In this document: positions 36,019-43,718 of the stretch, piece by piece | Numbering within the stretch: position 1 is the stretch's first letter | Layout of the letters: each line of letters starts with the position of its first letter | DNA from: an uncultured beta proteobacterium | GTDB taxonomy: Bacteria > Pseudomonadota > Gammaproteobacteria > Burkholderiales > Burkholderiaceae_C | Length of the DNA: 43,718 nt | Assembly: GCA_903886275.1 (NCBI GenBank) | Contig: CAISLN010000080.1 | Location: 1-43,718 of the forward strand | Direction: 5' to 3' | Position numbers and translations under genes: made by a program | Notes under the pieces: model-generated | Database searches by the model: none | Told to the model about the DNA's origin: nothing | What the model saw: the letters and a program-made list of their open reading frames with translations, nothing else

Positions 36019-36867
36019 ATGAGTATGCAAGCCGCCTCCGCCATTCGCATCGTTGCCGCCAGCAAGTCGTTCAACCGGCGTGCCAAGGCGCTAGACGGCG
36101 TGGGCGCAGCGATTCGGTCTGGCGAATGCGTGGGCCTGCTAGGCGCCTCGGGTTCTGGCAAGTCCACCCTGTTGCGCAGCATCTGCGGCCTAGAGCGGCT
36201 CGATGGCGCAAACAGCCATGTCGAAATTTTTGGCCAGACCTTGCAGCGCGGCGGCAGGCTGAGCCCTGACATCCGCGCCCTGCGCCGCCAGACCGGCATC
36301 ATCTTCCAGCAGTTCAATTTGGTGGGCCGCATGAATGTGCTCTCCAATGTGCTCACCGGCCTGCTGCCAGCCATGCCGCTGTGGCGGTCTTTGAGCGCCC
36401 GCTTCACGCCGGCCGAGCAGTTGCAGGCGCTGCGTGCGCTGGACTCTGTGGGCCTGGCCGACTATGCGTTTCAGCGCGCCTCCACGCTCTCGGGCGGGCA
36501 GCAGCAGCGCGCTGCCGTGGCCCGCGCCCTGCTGCAGGGTGCGCGCATTTTGCTGGCCGACGAGCCCGTTTCCTCGCTGGACCCGGAGTCGGCCAGGCGC
36601 GTGATGGACCTGCTGCACCACCTCAACCGCAGCCAGGGCCTGACCCTGGTGGTGAGCCTGCACAACGTGGCCATGGCCAGGCGCTATTGCGATCGCATCA
36701 TCGCGCTGCGTGGCGGTGCGCTGGTGTTTGACGGCTCGCCTCTGGAGCTCGACGACGCCCGCCTGCGTCACCTGTATGGCGCCAGCAGCGAGGAGTTGCT
36801 GATGGACCACCACCCGCTGGAGGCCCCGGCGCAGCAAGTTTCTCCCCTGCAAGCTCTGGCGGCCTGA
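36019..36867 (+). CDS. phnC: Phosphonate ABC transporter ATP-binding protein
   Basis: A 282-residue ABC ATPase with Walker A GASGSGKST (about 42-50), a Q-loop (IIFQQFNLVGRMNVLSNVLTG, typical of PhnC), the signature LSGGQQQRAAVARAL, Walker B ILLADEP and the switch histidine in VVSLHN. It energises uptake of phosphonates across the inner membrane with PhnD and PhnE. ATG 36019 lies 6 bp after the predicted -10 and has no ribosome site. A second ATG, two codons on, exists but the first is preferred. It is the first gene of phnC-phnD-phnE-FAD oxidoreductase-phnX. Confidence 0.93.
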   Translation: MSMQAASAIRIVAASKSFNRRAKALDGVGAAIRSGECVGLLGASGSGKSTLLRSICGLERLDGANSHVEIFGQTLQRGGRLSPDIRALRRQTGIIFQQFNLVGRMNVLSNVLTGLLPAMPLWRSLSARFTPAEQLQALRALDSVGLADYAFQRASTLSGGQQQRAAVARALLQGARILLADEPVSSLDPESARRVMDLLHHLNRSQGLTLVVSLHNVAMARRYCDRIIALRGGALVFDGSPLELDDARLRHLYGASSEELLMDHHPLEAPAQQVSPLQALAA

Positions 36868-36902
36868 GCGCATTTCTTACATTTTTTTTTGGAGTTCCCT
36901 CT

Positions 36903-37850
36903 ATGAAGTCTTTTCGCCTGCTCACCGCCTGCGCACTGGCCCTGCTCAGCATCGCTGCCAGCGCCCAGGAAATCAACTTCGGCGTCATCGCCACCGACTC
37001 GGCCAGCATCGAGCGCGAGCGCTGGGAGCCGCTGTTTCGTGACATGGAGAAGCAGACCGGCCTGACCATCAAGTCCTTTTACGCACCCGACTACGCCGGC
37101 GTGGTCGAAGCCATGCGCTTTAACAAGGTGCAAGTGGCCTGGTATGGCAACAAGGCCGCCATTGACGCGGTGGACCGCTCCGGCGGTGAGGTGTTTGCCC
37201 AGGTGCAAAAGGCCGACGGCTCGCTGGGTTACAGCTCGCTCTTGATCACGCAAAAAGACAGCCCCTACAACAACCTGAGCGACTTGCTCAAGAACAGCAA
37301 GTCCATCAACTTTGGCATCGGCGACCCAGGTTCCACCAGTGGCTTTTTGGTGCCCAGCTACTACGTGTTTGCCCAGAACAAGGTCGATGCGCGCACCGCC
37401 TTCAAGACCATTCGCAATGCCAGCCATGGCGCCAACATGCAAGCCGTGCTGGCGCGCCAACTCGATGTGGCCACCAACAACACCGAAGAGACTGAAAAGC
37501 TGGCCGCCAGCAAGCCCGAACTGCTCAAGGAAATCAAGATCATCTGGAAGAGCCCACTGATTCCCAACGACCCGCTGGTGTGGCGCAAGGACCTGGACCC
37601 GGCCATCAAGGCCAAGCTCAAGACCTTTTTGCTGGGCTATGGCAAGAGTGATGCCGACAAGGCAGTGCTCAAGGGCATTTACAACTACAGCGGCTTCAAG
37701 GAATCGACCAACGAGCAGCTCATTCCCATTCGCCAACTTGAGCTGTTCAAGGACCGCCGCAAGGTGGAAAACGACGAGCAGTACAGCGCCGAAGAAAAGA
37801 CCAAGCTCTATGCCGAGATCGACAAGAAGCTCGCTGCGCTCAACAAATAA
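36903..37850 (+). CDS. phnD: Phosphonate ABC transporter substrate-binding protein
   Basis: A 315-residue protein with a signal peptide ([22 protein letters not shown]). PhnD-type features include [53 protein letters not shown] and [20 protein letters not shown]. It binds phosphonate in the periplasm and delivers it to PhnE. A GGAG ribosome site precedes the ATG, 35 bp after phnC. The fold and length are standard. The preferred ligand is probably 2-aminoethylphosphonate or a relative, judging from the downstream phnX and phnZ-like genes (inference). Confidence 0.93.
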   Translation: MKSFRLLTACALALLSIAASAQEINFGVIATDSASIERERWEPLFRDMEKQTGLTIKSFYAPDYAGVVEAMRFNKVQVAWYGNKAAIDAVDRSGGEVFAQVQKADGSLGYSSLLITQKDSPYNNLSDLLKNSKSINFGIGDPGSTSGFLVPSYYVFAQNKVDARTAFKTIRNASHGANMQAVLARQLDVATNNTEETEKLAASKPELLKEIKIIWKSPLIPNDPLVWRKDLDPAIKAKLKTFLLGYGKSDADKAVLKGIYNYSGFKESTNEQLIPIRQLELFKDRRKVENDEQYSAEEKTKLYAEIDKKLAALNK

Positions 37851-37870
37851 TTCAACCGCTGTCACACCCC

Positions 37871-38683
37871 ATGTCCGCCACGGCTGTATCTCCGCGCTTG
37901 CAAAATTTGCTGAACCAGTCCGCTGGCGCACGCAGTGGTTGGCGCACGCAAGTGGCTTGGGTGGCGGTGCTGGCCCTGCTGGCCTGGGCCTGGCAGGGCG
38001 CCGAGATGCGCCCGCTGGATTTGATCAAGGACGCGGGCAATATGGGCACCTTTGCCCGCGACTTTTTTCCGCCCGACTTCCATGACTGGCGCATCTACCT
38101 CAAAGAGATGCTGGTCACCCTGCACATCGCGGTGTGGGGCACGGTGCTGGCCATCATTGCGGCCGTGCCCTTGGGCCTCTTGAGCGCGCACAACGTGGCG
38201 CCGGTGTGGGTCTACCAGCCGGTGCGTCGCCTGATGGACGCCTGCCGCGCCATCAACGAGATGGTGTTTGCCATGCTGTTTATCGTGGCCGTGGGACTGG
38301 GGCCGTTTGCCGGCGTGCTGGCGCTTTTCATCCACACCACCGGCACCTTGGCCAAGCTGTTTGCCGAAGCGGTGGAGGCGATTGACCCGCGCCCGGTAGA
38401 AGGCATACGCGCCACCGGTGCCCACAAGCTGGCCGAAATTGCCTATGGCGTGATCCCGCAGGTGATGCCGCTGTGGCTGTCCTATTCGCTGTACCGCTTT
38501 GAGTCCAATGTGCGCTCGGCCTCGGTGGTGGGCATGGTCGGGGCTGGTGGCATTGGCGTGGTGCTGTACGAGGTGATTCGCAGTTTCCAATACGCGCAAA
38601 CCTGTGCCGTGCTCTTGATGCTGGTGCTCACCGTGACGGTCATTGATGTGTTCTCGGCATGGCTGCGCCAGCGCTTCATTTAG
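37871..38683 (+). CDS. phnE: Phosphonate ABC transporter permease
   Basis: A 270-residue permease with about six membrane segments. The coupling-loop EAA-type motif is [35 protein letters not shown] (about 170-205). [21 protein letters not shown] is characteristic of PhnE. It forms the inner-membrane channel for phosphonate with PhnC as ATPase. It follows phnD by 20 bp. Only one permease gene is present, as is usual for PhnCDE. Confidence 0.93.
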   Translation: MSATAVSPRLQNLLNQSAGARSGWRTQVAWVAVLALLAWAWQGAEMRPLDLIKDAGNMGTFARDFFPPDFHDWRIYLKEMLVTLHIAVWGTVLAIIAAVPLGLLSAHNVAPVWVYQPVRRLMDACRAINEMVFAMLFIVAVGLGPFAGVLALFIHTTGTLAKLFAEAVEAIDPRPVEGIRATGAHKLAEIAYGVIPQVMPLWLSYSLYRFESNVRSASVVGMVGAGGIGVVLYEVIRSFQYAQTCAVLLMLVLTVTVIDVFSAWLRQRFI

Positions 38684-38725
38684 CCTGGGCCAAAGCAAAT
38701 GCGGTCCGCCCCGGAAGGAATTTCA

Positions 38726-39868
38726 TTGCCAGCCCTTAGCAAGACGGATAGCAAATCAGACCTGATCGTGGTGGGTGCCGGCATTGTCGGCCTGGCCTGT
38801 GCACTGGTCGCCGTGGAGCAGGGACTGAGCGTGCAGGTGGTGGAGCGCGAGCCGTTTTGCACCGGTGCCTCCATCCGCAACTTCGGCTTTGTCACGGTGA
38901 CCGGCCAGGGCAGCGGTGCCACCTGGCGGCGTGCACGGCGCTCGCGCGACATCTGGGCGCAAATTGCACCGCAGGCCGGCATTGCGGTGGAACACACCGG
39001 CCTGTACGTGCTGGCCCAGCGCGCCGAGGCCGAGAGTGTGCTGCGCGAATTGCTGTTGACCGAAGAGGGGGCAGACCTGCGCTGGCTGGCCCCCGACAAG
39101 CTGCGCGAACAGGCGCCGCACCTGGCCCATGCACATGTGCGGGGCGCGCTCTACAGCCCGCATGAGCTGCGCGTGGAAGCCCGCTTTGCCGTGGAGCGGT
39201 TGCGCCTGTGGCTGGCCTCGCGCGGTGTGCGCTTCCACATGGGGCAGGCGGTGCAGCAGGTCCAGACCGGGCGCGTGCAACTGGCCGAAAAAGAGTTACA
39301 GGCCGAGCGCATTGTGGTCTGCCCCGGGCCCGATACGCACAGCCTGTTTCCCGCAACTTTTGCCAAGTACAACACCCAGCTGTGCCAGTTGCAGATGCTG
39401 CGCATACGTCCGCCGCAAGGCTACTTGCTGGGCGCTGCCGTGATGAGCGACCTGAGCCTGGTGCGTTACCGGGGCTTCTATGGGTTGCCCGGCGCCGTGC
39501 GCCTGCAGGACCGCTTGCGCCTGGAGATGGCGCGCGAACTGGAGCATGGCATCCACTTGATCGTGGTGCAAAGTGCCGATGGCAGCCTGGTGGTGGGCGA
39601 CTCCCATCAATACGGTGCCGCTATGGCGCCCTTTGTGCCGGCGCAGGCCGAGCAGCTCATTCTGGCCGAGATGCAGCGCCTGCTGTGCCTGGGCCATTAC
39701 CAGGTGGAGGAGCGCTGGACCGGCATCTACCCCAGCGGACCCCAGGATGCGATTATCGAGACCGTGCTTGCCGATGTGCAGTTGCTCAGTGTGACGAGCG
39801 GCACCGGCATGAGCATGGCCTTTGCGTTGGCGCAAGAATGCCTGATGGGCGAAAGGATAGCTGCATGA
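38726..39868 (+). CDS. FAD-dependent oxidoreductase of phosphonate operons (PbfC/TIGR03364-like)
   Basis: About 380 residues in the DAO (glycine/D-amino-acid oxidase) fold. An N-terminal dinucleotide site LIVVGAGIVGLACALVAVEQG is followed by VVEREPFCTGASIRNFGFV, and the C-terminal FAD region is RWTGIYPSG..SVTSGTGMSMAFALAQE. TTG 38726 is preferred because GGAAGGAA lies 5 bp before; ATG 38699 is the alternative without a ribosome site. Flavoenzymes of this operon-linked family have been reported to oxidise N-methylated or related 2-aminoethylphosphonates toward phosphonoacetaldehyde, the PhnX substrate. The assignment rests on context and recall. Its stop overlaps the phnX start (ATGA), so both are translated together. 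Confidence 0.8.
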   Translation: MPALSKTDSKSDLIVVGAGIVGLACALVAVEQGLSVQVVEREPFCTGASIRNFGFVTVTGQGSGATWRRARRSRDIWAQIAPQAGIAVEHTGLYVLAQRAEAESVLRELLLTEEGADLRWLAPDKLREQAPHLAHAHVRGALYSPHELRVEARFAVERLRLWLASRGVRFHMGQAVQQVQTGRVQLAEKELQAERIVVCPGPDTHSLFPATFAKYNTQLCQLQMLRIRPPQGYLLGAAVMSDLSLVRYRGFYGLPGAVRLQDRLRLEMARELEHGIHLIVVQSADGSLVVGDSHQYGAAMAPFVPAQAEQLILAEMQRLLCLGHYQVEERWTGIYPSGPQDAIIETVLADVQLLSVTSGTGMSMAFALAQECLMGERIAA

Positions 39869-40674
39869 CAACAACGATTCGGGGCGTGGTTTTTGACTGG
39901 GCCGGCACCATTGTGGACTTTGGCAGTCTGGCGCCCATGGGTGCCTTTGTGCGCCTGTTTGCCAACCATGGCATTGGCATCAGCATTGCCCAGGCGCGCT
40001 TGCCCATGGGTCTTCCCAAGCTGGCACATATTGAGGCGCTGGGCGCCATGCCCGCCATTGCCACCCAGTGGCAAATGGTCAAGGGCCGCAGTTTTTCGCC
40101 ACAGGATGCACAAGCCCTGTTGCAGGAGTTTGTGCCCATGAGCGCGGCCAGCGCCCTGGCGCACAGCGACTTCATCCCCGGCTTTTTGGACAGCTACGCC
40201 TGGCTCCAGCAGCAGGGCATGGGCGTGGCCACCACCACCGGCTACACCCGCTTCATCATGGAGCCGCTGATTGCGCTGGCGGCACAAGGGGGCTTTACGC
40301 CCGCGCGCACCATCTGCTGTGACGATGTGGCGCACAGCCGCCCCAGCCCCTTGGGCATGCAGGAATGCATGGCCACGCTGGGCCTGAGCGGACAGGGCGC
40401 GCGCGTGGTCAAGGTGGACGACACCCTGCCCGGTTTGCAAGAAGGCCTCAACGCCGCTTGCTGGACCGTGGCGGTGGCGGCCAGTGGCAATGCCCTGGGC
40501 TGGTCTTGGGACCAGTGGGTGAACGCCAGCGAGGACGAGCGCGAGCATGCCCTGGTGGATGCCCGCGCCACCCTGCGCGCGGGTGGCGCCCATGAGGTGA
40601 TCGACAGCGTGGCCGATCTGCGCTCTGCCCTTGCCGCCATCGAGGCACGCATTGCCGCTGGCGAGACGCCCTAA
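39865..40674 (+). CDS. phnX: Phosphonoacetaldehyde hydrolase (phosphonatase)
   Basis: A 269-residue HAD-superfamily enzyme. It has the nucleophile Asp11 in FDWAGTIVDFGSLAP, a Schiff-base lysine at about 52 in MGLPKLAHIEAL, TTTGYTRFIM, CDDVAHSRPSPLGM and VKVDDTLPGLQEGLNAACWTV. It hydrolyses phosphonoacetaldehyde to acetaldehyde and phosphate in the cytoplasm. The usual DDVPAGRP motif reads DDVAHSRP here, a modest divergence. The ATG overlaps the upstream stop by 4 bp and has an AAAGGA ribosome site. No phnW (aminoethylphosphonate transaminase) is in the window, so the aldehyde may come from the flavoenzyme. Confidence 0.92.
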   Translation: MTTTIRGVVFDWAGTIVDFGSLAPMGAFVRLFANHGIGISIAQARLPMGLPKLAHIEALGAMPAIATQWQMVKGRSFSPQDAQALLQEFVPMSAASALAHSDFIPGFLDSYAWLQQQGMGVATTTGYTRFIMEPLIALAAQGGFTPARTICCDDVAHSRPSPLGMQECMATLGLSGQGARVVKVDDTLPGLQEGLNAACWTVAVAASGNALGWSWDQWVNASEDEREHALVDARATLRAGGAHEVIDSVADLRSALAAIEARIAAGETP

Positions 40675-40779
40675 AGGGGACATCGGTCGGCCCAGCAGAA
40701 CGCGCTGCCCTTTCGATCAATCAAGTTTTGGTTGCGGGTGCGCTCAGAAATTTCCGCAATGCGCCAGAACCCTTGTTGG

Positions 40780-41490
40780 CTAAACGTTGTCCAGCTGGTC
40801 TGGCTTGGCGTTGCTGAGCAGGTCAAAGAGCAGATGCGCAACCTTCTCGGAAGACGCAGGGTTTTGCCCGGTGATCAGCAAACCATCGATCAGGGCGAAC
40901 GGTACCCAATCGTCGCGCTTGTGGTAGGTCGCGCCATTGGCTTTGAGCATGTCTTCCACCAAAAACGGCACGATATCGCTTAAGCCCACCGCGTCCTCTT
41001 CGGTATTGGTAAAGCCGGTGACGTTCTTGCCCTTGACCAAATAGTCGCCATTGGCGATGCGCACGTCTTTCAAAACCCCTGGAGCGTGGCAGACGAAGGC
41101 AACCGGTTTGTTGGCGTTGTAGAAATCGGCAATCAAGCGGATGGAGTTCGCATCATTCGCCAAATCCCACAGCGGGCCGTGACCGCCTGGGTAGAACACT
41201 GCGTCGTAATCAGCCATGTTGACGCTGCCAAGTTTGACGGTGTTTGCCAGTTGTTGCAGCAGCGCCGGGTCTGTCGCCATGCGCTGCGTTGCTGCGGTCT
41301 GGGATTCAGGCAAGTCGCTCTTGGGGTCTATCGGGGGCTGTCCGCCGTGGGGCGAGCACAGGGTAATGGCGACCCCCTTGTCTTTTAATGCGTAAAAAGG
41401 AGCGGCGAGCTCTTCGGTCCAAAAGCCGGTCTTGAGCCCGGTGTTGCCCAGGTCGGAATGGCTGGTAAGAACAAACAATATTTTTTTCAT
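40780..41490 (-). CDS. DJ-1/PfpI-family protein (Hsp31/glyoxalase III-like)
   Basis: A 236-residue protein of the class I glutamine-amidotransferase-like fold. It has a conserved Glu (about 26) in FWTEELAAPFYAL, the oxyanion region FYPGGHGPLWDL and the nucleophile elbow VAFVCHAPGVL with catalytic Cys. The family includes methylglyoxal-detoxifying and stress-response proteins. No signal peptide is present. It is divergent from an AraC regulator across about 150 AT-rich bases, a common pairing that suggests the regulator controls it. No ribosome site is clear before ATG 41490. It is not obviously linked to phosphorus metabolism. Confidence 0.88.
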   Translation of the reverse strand: MKKILFVLTSHSDLGNTGLKTGFWTEELAAPFYALKDKGVAITLCSPHGGQPPIDPKSDLPESQTAATQRMATDPALLQQLANTVKLGSVNMADYDAVFYPGGHGPLWDLANDANSIRLIADFYNANKPVAFVCHAPGVLKDVRIANGDYLVKGKNVTGFTNTEEDAVGLSDIVPFLVEDMLKANGATYHKRDDWVPFALIDGLLITGQNPASSEKVAHLLFDLLSNAKPDQLDNV

Positions 41491-41641
41491 GAAGGAGGGT
41501 CCGAAATACTGGATTAAAAGAGACGAATCTTACGCAGGAGCCTGGCTTCAAACAAGGCGAAAACTCGCACATTCGTGCCTAAAATAGTCAAATATTTGGA
41601 ATTGTGGTGGAATCGATCTCTTTTTATTGCCTAATTCAACA

Positions 41642-42568
41642 ATGGAAAAAGACGCTCTCTACCAGGCTGCTTGGCAGCTATTGACGCAATGCAACGGGGC
41701 TCACTCAGCGGGTGGACGACCGGTGGGTAACACTTTTCGCGAAGGCAAATTCAGCACTTCACTGCCAAGCGTACGGCTGTTTTACCAAACGCAGGTCCAG
41801 CAAAAAGAGGCCGGGGTTTATGCACCTTCTTTGGTGTTCATTTTTTCAGGCGCCAAGCATGGCGAGCTAGGGCGCTGGCGATTTACCTACGATGCCGACA
41901 ACTACCTTTTGCTGACCTCCACCTATCCGCTGCAATGCAAAGTGGATGCAAGTGCTGCGGTGCCCTTGTTGGGGATTCAAATCGACCTGGACCGGACCAT
42001 GGTCAGCCAACTGCTGCACGACATCGGTGAGACCGACAAGGCCTCCCAGGCAAGCAACCGCGGGCGGCTGTCGGGCATTGAATGCTGTCCCGTGACGCCA
42101 TTGATCAGACGCCATGTGGGTGAACTGCTGCTGACCCTGCAGAGCCCTGTAGAGGCGCGTCTTTTTGGCCATGAGCGCGTGCGTGCAGCGGTGTACGCCT
42201 TGATGCAAAGTGAAGGCCGCTTGCACTTGCAACACTGGAGCCAGATGGACGGACAGTTCGCGCATTTTCAAAAAGCGGTCGCCTATATCCAAGCAAACTA
42301 TCAAAACGCTATCGATATCGAAACGCTATCGGAACAATCGGGCCTGGGCGCAGCTACGTTGAACCGTGTATTCAAACGCTATGCTTCAGATTCACCGATT
42401 CAATATTTGAAAAAGGTCCGTTTGAATGTGGCGCGCACCCAAATTATTCAGTCCGGCGCCAGCGTACAGACCGCGGCCTATAGCGTTGGCTACGAGAGTC
42501 CCTCGCAATTCAGCCGTGAATTCAAACGCTATTTCGGATACCCGCCCAAGCAAAGCCGCGCCGCTTAA
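41642..42568 (+). CDS. AraC-family transcriptional regulator
   Basis: A 308-residue protein. The N-terminal AraC_N-type cupin domain (about 10-170) contains SLVFIFSGAKHGELG, PLQCKVDASAAVPLLGIQIDLD. The C-terminal double helix-turn-helix (about 205-305) has IDIETLSEQSGLGAATLNRVFKRY and VQTAAYSVGYESPSQFSREFKRYFGYPPK, the classic AraC signature. ATG 41642 is preferred; a TTG at 41627 is possible. It probably regulates the divergent DJ-1/PfpI gene in response to a small molecule. Confidence 0.9.
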   Translation: MEKDALYQAAWQLLTQCNGAHSAGGRPVGNTFREGKFSTSLPSVRLFYQTQVQQKEAGVYAPSLVFIFSGAKHGELGRWRFTYDADNYLLLTSTYPLQCKVDASAAVPLLGIQIDLDRTMVSQLLHDIGETDKASQASNRGRLSGIECCPVTPLIRRHVGELLLTLQSPVEARLFGHERVRAAVYALMQSEGRLHLQHWSQMDGQFAHFQKAVAYIQANYQNAIDIETLSEQSGLGAATLNRVFKRYASDSPIQYLKKVRLNVARTQIIQSGASVQTAAYSVGYESPSQFSREFKRYFGYPPKQSRAA

Positions 42569-42613
42569 GAGTGGGATGAATGGCGGCCCAGGTGGCTGCG
42601 CGCGCTGGTGCTT

Positions 42614-42629
42614 GCCTGAACGGTCAGGC
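42614..42629. terminator. Small hairpin between convergent genes
   Basis: GCCTGA-ACGG-TCAGGC, perfect 6-bp arms. It lies between the AraC regulator and the convergent nucleotidyltransferase-fold gene, without a T-run. It is a possible weak 3'-end element. Confidence 0.35.
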
Positions 42630-42652
42630 CGTGCTCGGCAATCAGACGAATC

Positions 42653-43699
42653 CTAGCTATTTGGCAGGTACTCGGCAGCCTTCGCCCAGTCGTTAAAAAG
42701 GTCGCGCAGTTCGTCCGGCAAATGCGTCACGAAATCAATATCCAGCGGATACGTGTCAGCAAGGAAATAGCGACAGGCGTCGAGCAGAACTTTCCCTTGG
42801 CGCGCATCTTTGGGCCGTTTCTGTGCGTTGCGTTCTGGTTTCTTGGACAGCCAGAGCTTGTGCACAGCCATCCAGCGCGGGTCTGGAACGTAGAGGGGGC
42901 ATGCCCGGTGCCGCTGGGTGGACACCACCACGAAAGCTGCTTTGCCGCGCAGCAGCCACTCTTGCTCGACCAGTGAAGCCATGGGCTCGAACACTTCCGT
43001 TTTCGGTAGCGGGGAACGGCTTGGCGCCGCAAGCAGTTCGACTTCGTAGCCGGCACTATTCATCGCTTGGTACGGCTTCTTGGGATTGAGGCGGTAAGTG
43101 GAGTCGATGGATTGCAGCACCGCCATCAATGACTTTCTGCCAGCGACAGATGCGTCCGACACCAGCCGCGCTAAGGAGACTGACGAACCCCGACACCAGG
43201 CCAAATCGAAATCTTGCGTCGGCTCGTTGCCAGCAGGAAATTTGGCGCCACACAGCGTCTCATATGCGGAAAACGCATTGCTTCCGACAACGAGCAAGTC
43301 ATTTCTCAGGAGTCCCGCGACATCGAGTGCCCGCAACAGTTCGCCTTGTTTATCAAGCATCACGGGCAGCCGCAGGGCTCGGTATTGGAGTGCGCGCTGC
43401 TCTATAAGAACGTCGGCTTCGGAGGCCCGTCTTTTGGCAAGGTCCTTTTCCGCAACAAAGGCATCAAAAATGGCTTGCGTTTGCGGTGAACGCGCGCCTT
43501 TCGTGGTGCCGTTGTCGTTGCCGTTTTGCTTCACTGCGAGATAGGCAGTGCCACCTTTGGATTGCCAGAACATCGAGCAAGGCAGAGTGGCCAGCGTTTG
43601 GCGCGCCTGGTGCCACTGGTCGTATGCGGCTTCCAGGTTGGCGATCACCTGCCCGCAGTCTGATGGAAACTGGATGAAATCAGATTTCTTGTAGACCAT
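42653..43699 (-). CDS. Nucleotidyltransferase-fold protein (GSU2403 / NTP_transf_8-like)
   Basis: A 348-residue protein. Helical N-terminal half (about 1-125, LEAAYDQWHQARQTLA..LAKRRASEADVLIEQRALQYRALRLP). A nucleotidyltransferase-like core begins near 130 with LLVVGSNAFSAYETLCGAKFP and the acidic pair TQDFDLAWCRG. The C-terminal helical part includes MAVHKLWLSKKPERNAQKRPKDARQGKVLLDAC. The family is uncharacterised; members resemble minimal nucleotidyltransferases found alone or near mobile and defence genes. ATG 43699 is near the window edge, and the 19 bases beyond it show nothing recognisable. Confidence 0.75.
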   Translation of the reverse strand: MVYKKSDFIQFPSDCGQVIANLEAAYDQWHQARQTLATLPCSMFWQSKGGTAYLAVKQNGNDNGTTKGARSPQTQAIFDAFVAEKDLAKRRASEADVLIEQRALQYRALRLPVMLDKQGELLRALDVAGLLRNDLLVVGSNAFSAYETLCGAKFPAGNEPTQDFDLAWCRGSSVSLARLVSDASVAGRKSLMAVLQSIDSTYRLNPKKPYQAMNSAGYEVELLAAPSRSPLPKTEVFEPMASLVEQEWLLRGKAAFVVVSTQRHRACPLYVPDPRWMAVHKLWLSKKPERNAQKRPKDARQGKVLLDACRYFLADTYPLDIDFVTHLPDELRDLFNDWAKAAEYLPNS

Positions 43700-43718
43700 A
43701 AGTCTTTGGCTTTAAACA

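Overview
The window reads as a chromosomal segment of a GC-rich betaproteobacterium of the order Burkholderiales. Protein style points to Comamonadaceae (Rhodoferax or Polaromonas-like), but this is a judgement from recalled families, not a search. Genes are densely packed on both strands. One clearly AT-rich gene (34067-35218) stands out as probably acquired. I saw no tRNA, rRNA, CRISPR array, insertion sequence or phage gene.

Layout. (1) 1-5537, minus: most of a giant two-partner-secretion haemagglutinin-like adhesin whose C-terminus lies outside the window. (2) 5785-14749, minus: a probable five-gene transcript of TonB-dependent receptor, TonB, second TonB-dependent receptor, periplasmic 5'-nucleotidase and an EAL-CBS-GGDEF protein. 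(3) 14992-17303, plus: exbB-exbD-exbD-tonB. (4) 17513-19307: a small protein and an APH/P-loop fusion. (5) 19304-25846: class A acid phosphatase, a broken secreted metallophosphoesterase, a glycosyltransferase, phosphatidylserine decarboxylase, a membrane-anchored class III aminotransferase and a small membrane protein. (6) 25966-30014: hybrid histidine kinase and HD-GYP phosphodiesterase. (7) 30214-33195: polyphosphate kinase 2, a chemoreceptor and a 40-residue microprotein. (8) 33738-40674: phosphonate genes, namely a PhnZ-like HD oxygenase with a decayed second copy, phnCDE, an FAD oxidoreductase and phnX. (9) 40780-43699: DJ-1/PfpI protein, AraC regulator and a nucleotidyltransferase-fold protein.

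What ties it together is phosphate starvation. Between 14.8 and 36.0 kb I find ten sites with the same architecture: two to four Pho-box-like 7-mers (type CTGTCAT, TTGTCAC or CCTTCAC) repeated every 11 bp on one strand, then exactly 10 bp, then a -10-like hexamer. They sit in front of exbB, the acid phosphatase, the broken phosphoesterase, the glycosyltransferase, the Mpo1-like membrane protein, ppk2, the chemoreceptor, a 40-aa ORF, the phnZ-like gene and phnC. The region therefore looks like a Pho-regulon island. It would combine scavenging of organic phosphate and phosphonate, TonB energisation, polyphosphate metabolism, membrane-lipid remodelling and chemotaxis. PhoB and PhoR themselves are not in the window.

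The most notable points are the shared promoter geometry, start codons only 6-8 bp after the -10 at four of these promoters (predicted leaderless mRNAs), a Pho-driven 40-aa protein, a Pho-driven chemoreceptor, a Pho-linked lipid gene group with an unusual membrane-anchored aminotransferase, and a terminator-like hairpin inside the acid phosphatase leader. All Pho-box and leaderless claims rest on pattern reading only.
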